A DNA stretch of 64,000 nucleotides from Bacteroidota bacterium (GTDB taxonomy: Bacteria; Bacteroidota; Ignavibacteria; Kryptoniales; JAKASW01), in assembly GCA_021825585.1 (NCBI GenBank), contig JAKAGT010000002.1, forward strand, positions 248,001 to 312,000, written 5' to 3'. This document shows positions 45,641-52,681 of this stretch, one piece after another. Within the stretch, counting starts at the first letter, position 1, and each line of letters begins with the position of its first letter. A program made the position numbers and the translations under genes. Under the pieces are notes generated by a model. That model did not search any database, had not been told where the DNA came from, and saw only the letters and a list, made by a program, of their open reading frames with translations.

Positions 45641-46573
45641 TGCGGACAACACTCTCATCTCCACGAGTTCTTGTTTTAGCGTAGAAACGATCCGTTTTGT
45701 CAGCTCAACATTACGCGGATTAACGTGGCGCGCGTCCAGCCATATCAGCTTCTTGGGCTGCCTAGCTTTCTCAAACAGCCTTCTTGTGTATTCTCCCGGT
45801 ATTTGTTCATCCTCTGTTCCGTTGATCATGACAAGAGGGATCGGATGGATCCTGTCCACATACCGAAGCGGCTCGAGAGGCTGCAGAAGTATGCCTCCCA
45901 GGATGCCCACGAGTTCACTTGTCACGGGCCCTTTATAACGGCGGACGTTGTGCCTGATCAGGCCATGCAGGTCGCCTCCTCCAAATACCATCGCCACCAC
46001 GGATGCCCGCCCGTCATACGCGGCTACACACGAAACAAACGGAGCCCCAAAGCTATAGCCGAGGAGCACCAGTTTTGTAGTGTCTACATCGGGACGCTGC
46101 CAGAGATAATCCGTAACGAGCATGACGGACGGCACCATACTCAATGCCGCCCGTCGCATTTCGGGTATGTCTCTCAAGAACTCCCACATCGAATAAGATT
46201 CCCGCGGGGCATATGGGTAATCCGGTGCGACGATGATTACGTTGCGGATGTCCAGTGCGTAATCGATGGCGTGCTTTCCTGTGGCCTTCCCTCCCAGGAG
46301 AATCACGACAGGATAACGATCCGTTTTCGTCTGTCCGGCTGGAATAAGCAATCCACATTCGACTTTCAGACCGCGATCAGATTCAAGAGACAGCCACTCG
46401 TGTCTGAAAACGCTGTCGGCACGAACAGGCGCAATCTTTGACTCCACGAGGCGCCCCTTAGCGCCTGCAAAATAGCTGCCGTAGTCACGCTCAGCAAGAT
46501 AAACACCGCACAGAATTACAATCAGCCCGATTGCTGCTATCGCCCAGACGAGCCATTTTATGATCTTCAACAT
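45632..46573 (-). CDS. Membrane-anchored alpha/beta hydrolase
   Basis: A 313-residue protein. One N-terminal helix (WLVWAIAAIGLIVILCGVYL) likely anchors it in the membrane or acts as a signal. The hydrolase fold shows YPVVILLGG (oxyanion strand), the nucleophile elbow GYSFGAP (Ser), GTEDEQIP (Asp) and DARHVNP (His), a complete triad. It resembles dienelactone-hydrolase/acyl-esterase-like proteins, but no substrate is evident. GAGGGTGAGGGC before ATG 46573 decides the start; the frame opens 20 codons earlier. Three hairpins separate it from metH. Confidence 0.8.
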   Translation of the reverse strand: MLKIIKWLVWAIAAIGLIVILCGVYLAERDYGSYFAGAKGRLVESKIAPVRADSVFRHEWLSLESDRGLKVECGLLIPAGQTKTDRYPVVILLGGKATGKHAIDYALDIRNVIIVAPDYPYAPRESYSMWEFLRDIPEMRRAALSMVPSVMLVTDYLWQRPDVDTTKLVLLGYSFGAPFVSCVAAYDGRASVVAMVFGGGDLHGLIRHNVRRYKGPVTSELVGILGGILLQPLEPLRYVDRIHPIPLVMINGTEDEQIPGEYTRRLFEKARQPKKLIWLDARHVNPRNVELTKRIVSTLKQELVEMRVLSAEN

Positions 46574-46725
46574 GCCCTCACCCTCGCTCTTCATCGAAAT
46601 ATCGGAAGCATGCTCCGACCGATCAATATACACTAAGCTCGGCTCTTCCCCCGATTCAGTCTCACGAAATCCGTCCGTGTGTTGTTCGCGTTTGCAACAC
46701 CTGCCCGATTAAATCGATTCAGGAA

Positions 46726-47382
46726 TCAGACTTCGTATCGAGTAGGGTCCGCGATCCCCGCCAGCCGAAACGCTTCCCTCCGTTCGACGCACGTCCCGCA
46801 TTTCCCGCAGTGACGCTCGCCGCCTTTGTAACATGAATAGGTGACGCCGAATGGAACTTTCAACTCGTCGCCGAGGAGCACGATATCCTTCTTGTGCATC
46901 CCGATGAAGGGATCTTTGATTTGTACGTTCATGTACGTGCCTGCCCGAGCGGCAGCCGACATTGCTTTCAGGAAATCCGGACGACAATCCGGGTAAACCG
47001 CATGGTCACCCGCGTGAGCAGCGTACAGGACAGTTCCGGCCCCGACAGACTCGGCGAGGCCTACCGCAATCGACAGCATAATTCCATTCCGGAATGGTAC
47101 GACGGTGCTTCTCATCGACTCGTCTTCATAGTGTCCTTCCGGAATGCTGCCACCGCTTCTAAGCAGGTCGGATTTGAAAAGGTCGTTGATGAAAGGGAGC
47201 TTAATGAAGGTATGTCTGACATTCGTGAGTCCTGCGAGTTCAGTAGCGGCAGCTTGTTCTTTCTCGTTATGTTTCGAGCCATAGTCAAACGTGATTGCAC
47301 TTACATCGTAGCGCTTCACCGCCCAGAATAAGAGTGTTGCCGAGTCCAACCCGCCGGATAATGTGACAACTGCCCGTTCCAT
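46726..47382 (-). CDS. queC: 7-cyano-7-deazaguanine (preQ0) synthase
   Basis: An ATP-dependent ligase converting carboxy-deazaguanine to preQ0 in queuosine biosynthesis. Its 218 residues are normal. The PP-loop VTLSGGLDSATLL opens the protein, and zinc cysteines CYKGGERHCGKCGTC are near the C-terminus. An AGGAG site precedes the ATG. queD, queE and queF are not in the window. The 163-base leader contains a large inverted repeat but no preQ1-riboswitch pattern that I can recognise. Confidence 0.96.
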   Translation of the reverse strand: MERAVVTLSGGLDSATLLFWAVKRYDVSAITFDYGSKHNEKEQAAATELAGLTNVRHTFIKLPFINDLFKSDLLRSGGSIPEGHYEDESMRSTVVPFRNGIMLSIAVGLAESVGAGTVLYAAHAGDHAVYPDCRPDFLKAMSAAARAGTYMNVQIKDPFIGMHKKDIVLLGDELKVPFGVTYSCYKGGERHCGKCGTCVERREAFRLAGIADPTRYEV

Positions 47383-47447
47383 GACTCCTCTTATTAGTTA
47401 TACCTGGAAAAGTTAGTGAAGAAGGATCAGAGAGACAACCGCTCCGG

Positions 47448-47509
47448 CCGAACGGCCTTCCGTGTACCACACCCCATTCTGACGGAGAGCCAATTTTAAT
47501 GCCGTTCGG
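47448..47509 (-). promoter_or_regulatory. Inverted repeat in the queC leader
   Basis: CCGAACGGC (47448-47456) is the exact reverse complement of GCCGTTCGG (47501-47509). Inside it TCCGT (47459-47463) pairs with ACGGA (47482-47486). A two-level stem-loop of ~62 bases would form in the RNA ahead of queC. It may instead terminate the upstream hemerythrin gene, which ends at 47546 on the same strand. No U-run follows. Confidence 0.45.
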
Positions 47510-47545
47510 AGAAATCATTCACCGGCAAGTGCCCGACTTCTGACG

Positions 47546-47953
47546 TCAGTGAACTCCCTTGCCGTTAAGGTAGGGACCATAATTCTTGTCGGTGCCGATG
47601 ATGTGTTCACTGAGCCAGTTCTTGAGAAACTGCATAACTTCAATCGTCAGACCGGCGGCACCGGAAGAGTACCTTGATCTCAGGATCTCCACTTCTTTGA
47701 CCATATCTTCATGCAGTTTCTTGTGACCCGCGAATAACGGATATCCGTTCGACTTCATCAGCTTCTCTTCCGAAGCGAAGTGCACCTTTGTATATTCGAC
47801 AAGTTCGTCGAGAACGTTGCCGACGGCATCCCTCCCCTTGCCCGCCTTCATGGCACCATGAAGTTCGTTGAGTATGTTTATCCATTTCTTGTGCTGATCG
47901 TCGATCGCCCGGATATTGACGCTGAGTTTTTCGTTCCACTCAATCAATGGCAT
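47546..47953 (-). CDS. Bacteriohemerythrin
   Basis: A 135-residue single-domain hemerythrin with a diiron site for oxygen binding. Ligands are visible: His in DDQHKKW, His and Glu in KVHFASEEKLM, two His in FAGHKKLHEDM, and the final His and Asp in SEHIIGTDKNYGPYL. No sensor or membrane domain is attached. It is probably cytoplasmic oxygen storage, delivery or sensing in a microaerobic organism. It stands divergent from the rubrerythrin operon, with about 280 bases between their starts, which fits an oxygen/peroxide theme. Confidence 0.95.
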   Translation of the reverse strand: MPLIEWNEKLSVNIRAIDDQHKKWINILNELHGAMKAGKGRDAVGNVLDELVEYTKVHFASEEKLMKSNGYPLFAGHKKLHEDMVKEVEILRSRYSSGAAGLTIEVMQFLKNWLSEHIIGTDKNYGPYLNGKGVH

Positions 47954-48159
47954 AATTGCACTCCTTGTTCTGGAAAGACCCGCATTGAAGCCATGTCTTC
48001 AATTGATTTCACAAAGATAAGCAATGCCAATTGTAAATTCCCAACGGTTTTCGTCGGAAAGGCCTATCCGCGATCCGGATTGTTCTCGGAAAATCCATGG
48101 CAGCCCGGAGCGATTTCCCAGACACCAGTGGCTCTTTTTGTTCCGGCTTTCTTTTATCC

Positions 48160-48188
48160 TTGACATTCCATTCTCCATGCCTTATCAT
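48160..48188 (+). promoter_or_regulatory. Promoter of the rubrerythrin operon
   Basis: TTGACA (48160-48165) and TATCAT (48183-48188) are separated by exactly 17 bases, 46 bases before the rubrerythrin ATG. The start site should fall near 48195, inside a small inverted repeat that could be an operator. Confidence 0.75.
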
Positions 48189-48195
48189 TAATAGA

Positions 48196-48208
48196 AATAG
48201 TTCCTATT
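48196..48208 (+). promoter_or_regulatory. Possible operator (Fur/PerR-type) at the rubrerythrin start site
   Basis: AATAG-TTC-CTATT, an AT-rich inverted repeat extended by further TAAT/ATTA matches on each side, lies at the expected transcription start. Rubrerythrins are often PerR targets, and a Fur-family regulator is encoded at the end of this operon. It does not match the Bacillus PerR consensus closely, so the assignment rests on position and symmetry. Confidence 0.4.
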
Positions 48209-48234
48209 ATTACAACAAAAAGGAGGAAGATAAA

Positions 48235-48660
48235 ATGGCAAAACCACTCAAAGAGTCAAAGACCTACAGCAATCTGAAAGAGGGTTTCGCGGGAGAGTCC
48301 CAGGCTAATCGGCGTTATCTGTATTTCGCCCGCCATGCTGACATCGAGGGATATCCGGATGTCGCGGGTGTTTTCCGCGATACCGCCGAAGGCGAGACCG
48401 GTCATGCGTTCGGACATTTCGACTTCCTGAAAGAGGTCGGAGACCCCGTTACCAATGTTCCGGTCGGCGACACGAAGATGAATCTCAATTCCGCGGTCAC
48501 AGGCGAAACGTACGAGTACACGGAAATGTACCCCGGCTTCGCAAAGACCGCCAGGGAAGAAGGCTTCGAGGAGATCGCGACCTGGTTCGAAACTCTCGCC
48601 CGCGCCGAAAAATCACACGCAGGCAGATTTCAAAAGGCTCTCGACACTCTCGGAAAGTAA
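48235..48660 (+). CDS. Rubrerythrin (ferritin-like domain only)
   Basis: A 141-residue diiron peroxidase lacking the C-terminal rubredoxin domain, as in sulerythrin-like proteins. Helix ligands are seen in [45 protein letters not shown] and [12 protein letters not shown]. The frame runs 46 codons further upstream, but AAAGGAGGAAGATAAA before ATG 48235 decides the start. It is first in a four-gene unit with an Fe-S protein, DUF3501 and a Fur-family regulator. It likely reduces hydrogen peroxide; its electron donor may be the adjacent Fe-S protein. Confidence 0.95.
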   Translation: MAKPLKESKTYSNLKEGFAGESQANRRYLYFARHADIEGYPDVAGVFRDTAEGETGHAFGHFDFLKEVGDPVTNVPVGDTKMNLNSAVTGETYEYTEMYPGFAKTAREEGFEEIATWFETLARAEKSHAGRFQKALDTLGK

Positions 48661-48728
48661 ACAAGGCGGCTGGAACTGCGACCCACCATAGAAGTGAGTC
48701 GCAGTTCCCCGCTCAATGGAGAAACGAA

Positions 48729-50033
48729 ATGGCATTCGATTTCAACGCTGCAGATTTCTACGACACTCAATCGTACGCAAAAGAGACGGCCCGCATATTC
48801 GACATTTGCAACGGCTGCAGGCTTTGCTTCAACCTGTGTCCCTCTTTCGATGTCCTGTTCAAACGCATCGACGAACTCGATGGAGATATGGACAAGTTGA
48901 CGGACAAAGACACGAAGAAGGTCGTCGATCTCTGCTACGACTGCAAGCTCTGCTTCCCGAAATGCCCGTACACGCCTCCTCATCAATATATGCTCGACTT
49001 CCCTCGCCACATGCTGCGGGGAAAAGCCATCGAGGCAAAGAAGCACGGCGTAACTCTTCAGGATAAGATGCTCAGCAATACGGATTTGCTCGGCACAGTC
49101 TCCACGAAAGCGGCCCCGATTGTAAACTGGTCGATGGAGATTAAGCCGTTCAGGATTCTGATGGAGAAGACGATCGGAATACACAGGGAACGGAACCTCC
49201 CGAAGTACTCAAGTCAGACGTTCCACGCGTGGTATGAGAAGCATAAGAGGTCGGATGCGAGGATCAGCCCGCCGGATGTCGAGAGGACCGGACATTCGAC
49301 AGATGAGAAGCCGAAGGTCGTCTTTTTCCACACCTGCTCCGTCAACTACAACGATGTGGATACAGGCAAGGCGGCAATCCAGGTTCTCGAGAAGAACGGC
49401 GTGCACGTCGAGGTACCTCCGCAGAAATGCTGCGGCATGCCCTATCTTGACGGAGGAGATGTCGACAACGCGAAGAAGCACGCGGCGTACAACCTCAGCC
49501 AGCTTGCGGAGTACGTTAAGAAGGGGTACGATGTCGTGTCGCCGGGACCCAGCTGCAGTTACCTCATGAAACAGGAATATCCGATGCTGTCGAAGGATCC
49601 TGACGCAAAGCTGGTGGCGTCTCATACTTTCGACCTGATGGAATACCTTGCGAAGCTGAACAAAGAGAGAAAATTGTCCACGGACTTCAAAGAATCGCAG
49701 GGTAATATCACGTACCACCTGCCGTGCCACCTGAAGGCGCAGAACATAGGTTTCAAGTCACGGGACGTGCTGCAATTAATACCGGAGACCAATGTGGAAG
49801 TCGTCGCAAAGTGTTCCGGGCATGACGGCACATGGAGTCTCAAGAAGGAGAACTTCAAGATGTCGCTCGAGGTCGGTAAACCGTTATTCGACAAGTTCAC
49901 GGACGGCGCGGCGGCGGCAAGCGATTGCCCGCTGGCACAGCTCCAGATCGAGAAGGGATCCGGCACAAAGCCCAGGCACCCAATCCAGATTCTTCGGGAT
50001 GCATACGGCCTGGAACAAGACCCGAAGGAATAA
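48729..50033 (+). CDS. Fe-S oxidoreductase (HdrD/GlpC-like, heterodisulfide reductase-related)
   Basis: A 434-residue iron-sulfur protein. Two [4Fe-4S] ferredoxin motifs (CNGCRLCFNLCP at ~28 and CYDCKLCFPKCP at ~69) are followed by two CCG-type domains: CCGMPYLDGG with HTCSVNYND before it, and a second with LPCHLKAQ and a shortened KCSGHDGTW. This architecture resembles GlpC and HdrD. Similar genes are often beside rubrerythrin and DUF3501, and electron supply to rubrerythrin is a reasonable guess. It is probably cytoplasmic with no membrane helix. A GGAG site precedes the ATG. Confidence 0.88.
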   Translation: MAFDFNAADFYDTQSYAKETARIFDICNGCRLCFNLCPSFDVLFKRIDELDGDMDKLTDKDTKKVVDLCYDCKLCFPKCPYTPPHQYMLDFPRHMLRGKAIEAKKHGVTLQDKMLSNTDLLGTVSTKAAPIVNWSMEIKPFRILMEKTIGIHRERNLPKYSSQTFHAWYEKHKRSDARISPPDVERTGHSTDEKPKVVFFHTCSVNYNDVDTGKAAIQVLEKNGVHVEVPPQKCCGMPYLDGGDVDNAKKHAAYNLSQLAEYVKKGYDVVSPGPSCSYLMKQEYPMLSKDPDAKLVASHTFDLMEYLAKLNKERKLSTDFKESQGNITYHLPCHLKAQNIGFKSRDVLQLIPETNVEVVAKCSGHDGTWSLKKENFKMSLEVGKPLFDKFTDGAAAASDCPLAQLQIEKGSGTKPRHPIQILRDAYGLEQDPKE

Positions 50034-50055
50034 TTGGAAGGAGAAACGATAAAAA

Positions 50056-50661
50056 GTGAAACAAATAGAATTCGGCGAACTATGGAATATCATAGATTAC
50101 GAAAAGATCAGGAACGATTTCAGGAAGAAGATCATCCGGATGAAGAACAGCCGACGGCTGAAAGTCGGGGAGCTGGTCACGCTGACGTTTGAGAACAGAT
50201 ATACCGTGACGTTCCAGATTGAAGAGATGATGCGCGCCGAGCGGATCGTCGACGATGAGAAGATAAAGGCCGAAGTTGAGACCTATAATGAGCTGATTCC
50301 GGGAGATAACGAGCTCAGCGCGACCCTTTTCGTCGAGGTTGACGAACAGACTAAGATCAGGCCTGTCCTCGATTCACTCGTCGGCATGAACAAGGATTCA
50401 GTTTACATGAAAATCGGCGACAGAATGATACCGGCCGTTTTCGAGGAAGGTCACGCCACCGATGAAAGGATCAGCGCAGTCCAATATGTCAGGTTCAAGT
50501 TTGGCTCGGACGAGACGAAAGCGTTCGCGGATCCTTCCGTGCCTATTCAAATAGAGATCAGGCACAGGAATTACAACGCCGCGGCTGCCATGCCGGAGGA
50601 AATGAGAAGCGCTTTATACTTCGACCTGACTCAGGGCAACTCGGCAAACGTATGGGATTGA
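50056..50661 (+). CDS. DUF3501 family protein
   Basis: A 201-residue cytoplasmic protein with no known function. The family features are clear: IRMKNSRRLKVGELVTLTFE and TVTFQIEEMMRAERI near residues 28-70, then a beta-rich C-terminal half ending FDLTQGNSANVWD. Start GTG 50056 follows GGAAGGAG at a slightly long spacing. It lies 22 bases after the Fe-S oxidoreductase gene and 30 bases before the Fur-family regulator. The same trio recurs in other bacteria (my recollection), which makes a shared peroxide-defence function plausible. Confidence 0.85.
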   Translation: MKQIEFGELWNIIDYEKIRNDFRKKIIRMKNSRRLKVGELVTLTFENRYTVTFQIEEMMRAERIVDDEKIKAEVETYNELIPGDNELSATLFVEVDEQTKIRPVLDSLVGMNKDSVYMKIGDRMIPAVFEEGHATDERISAVQYVRFKFGSDETKAFADPSVPIQIEIRHRNYNAAAAMPEEMRSALYFDLTQGNSANVWD

Positions 50662-50691
50662 GTCCGATTTTTCAAATAGAGGTTAACTGAC

Positions 50692-51084
50692 ATGCTCAAC
50701 GACACACACCAAAGGAAGCGAAGCAAGCAGCGCGATAAGGTGCTTGGCGTAGTCCGCTCGACTAAATCGCATCCGACTGCAGACTGGGTATTTCACGAGG
50801 TCCGAAAAGAGATGCCGAACATCAGCCTCGCGACCGTATACAGAAACCTCAACCTTCTCGCAGAATCAGGCGAGATAAACGAAGTGCTCTGCGACGGCCA
50901 GTTGAGGTTCGACGCGAACAAGGACGAGCATTTTCATTTTATCTGCAGATCGTGCAAAGGAATTTTCGATATAGATGAAACTCGCGTAGCGTCGCCCGAC
51001 TTCAAACTCCCGCGCGGATACGTCGTCCAGGATGTGCGGATGGACTTCTACGGCATTTGCCCGTCCTGTCAGACGAAACAATAG
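50692..51084 (+). CDS. Fur-family regulator, PerR-like
   Basis: A 130-residue winged-helix metalloregulator. The DNA-recognition region ISLATVYRNLNLLAESGEI is typical. The dimerisation part has HFHFICRSCKG and GICPSC, giving the two CxxC pairs of the structural zinc site. The His-rich stretch DEHFHF fits PerR or Fur sensing sites; position at the end of a rubrerythrin operon favours PerR. GAGG precedes the ATG at moderate spacing. The last 16 bases overlap a decayed outer-membrane gene on the other strand. Confidence 0.88.
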   Translation: MLNDTHQRKRSKQRDKVLGVVRSTKSHPTADWVFHEVRKEMPNISLATVYRNLNLLAESGEINEVLCDGQLRFDANKDEHFHFICRSCKGIFDIDETRVASPDFKLPRGYVVQDVRMDFYGICPSCQTKQ

Positions 51085-51395
51085 CGCGTCCTCATCCCGG
51101 CAACCCTGCTTAGCTGGATTTCATAATTGATGTTCAGGCTGTGGTTCCAATTATCCTGCGATGGGTACTCATTGTAACTGGATACGCCTCCATAGTACGA
51201 CATGTCGAGCGATGAGTAATCCCAGCCGATGTAATTGTCGATCCCGAGACTGGCTTCAAGATAGTCGCCGGGTACTTCAGAATAATTCCCGAACACGTTC
51301 GAATCATGGAAGTAACCCAGTTGCAGCTACGAAGTAAACTGTCCCATCGAAGATGAGGCGGAGAGAAGGATTATCGCCGCAATTGCCCTATTTAT
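51069..51395 (-). pseudogene. Decayed outer-membrane protein gene after the glycosyltransferase
   Basis: Reading on from the glycosyltransferase stop in the overlapping frame gives NRAIAAIILLSASSSMGQFTS, a clean signal peptide, then a TAG (51329-51327), then 85 more codons of barrel-like sequence (LQLGYFHDSNVFGNYSEVPG ... HSLNINYEIQLSR). The codon where ATG is expected is ATA (51395-51393). One G-to-A change there would alter an original overlapping ATGA, converting the upstream TGA stop to the present TAA as well. The 3' end runs into the Fur-family gene, so the rest of the barrel is missing. Start loss, nonsense and truncation together mean a pseudogene. A 75-codon frame from GTG 51296 survives by chance. 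Confidence 0.75.
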
Positions 51396-52681
51396 CGGGG
51401 CGTGTCCCCCGTTGAATCTTCCAATTTGAACCGTACAGTCTTTGCCCATGTGCGTTTCTCCCGCTTGATATAATCAAGGTATATTGCCCTCCCGACAACG
51501 TATATCCAAAACTGGCAGTACGTGAAGTACATCAGGAACACGAGCAGGAAGTTCCTGAATGTATCCATCCCCTCGTATGACAGGACCAGTATGATCTCGA
51601 AAATAAATAGCACGACCGCGAGTATCCACACCGTAGTATACGGACCGGGAAGCGGGATTGCCACGAGATGGGTCACACTCAGTATGAAGATCAGATCGCT
51701 GACTCCGATGGCAAAGAGGAAGATATAATACAACAGAAGGAGGTACAGGACTTCGAACGCGAGAAATTTGTTCTGGAACTGAGGAATCTCTTTAAAGAAT
51801 TTGCCCACGACATAGTTGTTGCCCCGCACCCACCTCGTCCTCTGCTTGGCCCAGACGGAAATTGTCTCCGGCTCCTGTTCCAGCGTCACGGCGAACGGGA
51901 TATACTTGATCTTATAGCCCCTCATGTAAACTCTAATGCTCAGCTCCGAGTCCTCGGTTATCGCATCTTCGTCCCATCCGTTCAAATCATCGAGCAGATG
52001 CTTCCAGATGACGAAGTTCGTTCCCGGCAGAGTGGCCACTTTGAACATCGCCCACCTTCCCGCCTGAAGTATGGCCTGGAAACTCATCGTCTCGATGCTG
52101 ACGAAACGAGTGAGCCATGTCCGGTCTTTGTTTATGGTCCTGAAATTTCCGAGGACTGCTCCGAGATCCGGATGCAGGAGAAGTTCGGCCACCAGATATT
52201 TCAACGCGTCGGGAAGAGGCTGATTGTCGGCATCGTAGACCGCGATTACTTCGGCGTCTGTCTGCTTCAATCCGAGGTTCAGCGCGCGCGACTTCCCTCT
52301 TCCTCCTTCGCCCTTCGGCACGTTGTAACACCGGACTCTCGAATCACGCTCCGATATGCTCTCGACAATTTCCCCTGTCTTATCCGACGAGCCGTCGTTT
52401 ATCACGAGTATCTCGAGCTTATCATGTGGGTACTCAAGCTTGACCATGGCTTCGAGCGTTCTCTGTATTACCGTCTCCTCGTTGTGAGCCGGAATCAGAA
52501 TGCAGACGCGTGGACTTTCAAAATGCGTCATATTGTCTATGGTCTTCTTCTCTTTCGCGGAGTTCCAGTTATGGAAGAATCCTGCCGTGGTGAGGACAAG
52601 CTGGTACGCAATCATGAACCATATGAAAATCACAGAAAGGACGAACAGTCCACCCAGGAGGGTCGTGAAGAAATCATACAT
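51392..52681 (-). CDS. Processive family 2 glycosyltransferase (PgaC/BcsA-like polysaccharide synthase)
   Basis: A 429-residue membrane enzyme. One or two N-terminal helices (residues ~5-35) precede a GT-A domain with PRVCILIPAHNEE, INDGSSD, VYDADNQ and ITEDSELS, and the processive-synthase motif QRTRWVRGN. Several C-terminal helices (~310-400) follow. The order matches PgaC-type synthases that extrude polymer as they make it. The sugar cannot be deduced; the neighbouring deacetylase-like domain suggests an N-acetylated polymer. It overlaps the upstream 1320-residue gene by eight bases and was once overlapped by the decayed outer-membrane gene. Confidence 0.9.
   Translation of the reverse strand: MYDFFTTLLGGLFVLSVIFIWFMIAYQLVLTTAGFFHNWNSAKEKKTIDNMTHFESPRVCILIPAHNEETVIQRTLEAMVKLEYPHDKLEILVINDGSSDKTGEIVESISERDSRVRCYNVPKGEGGRGKSRALNLGLKQTDAEVIAVYDADNQPLPDALKYLVAELLLHPDLGAVLGNFRTINKDRTWLTRFVSIETMSFQAILQAGRWAMFKVATLPGTNFVIWKHLLDDLNGWDEDAITEDSELSIRVYMRGYKIKYIPFAVTLEQEPETISVWAKQRTRWVRGNNYVVGKFFKEIPQFQNKFLAFEVLYLLLLYYIFLFAIGVSDLIFILSVTHLVAIPLPGPYTTVWILAVVLFIFEIILVLSYEGMDTFRNFLLVFLMYFTYCQFWIYVVGRAIYLDYIKREKRTWAKTVRFKLEDSTGDTPR

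Noticed and set aside
51327-51329. TAG read as a sense codon (recoding) in the outer-membrane remnant
   Set aside because: TAG is used as the normal stop of other genes here (for example argF and ilvN), and the same frame also lacks a start codon and a 3' end.
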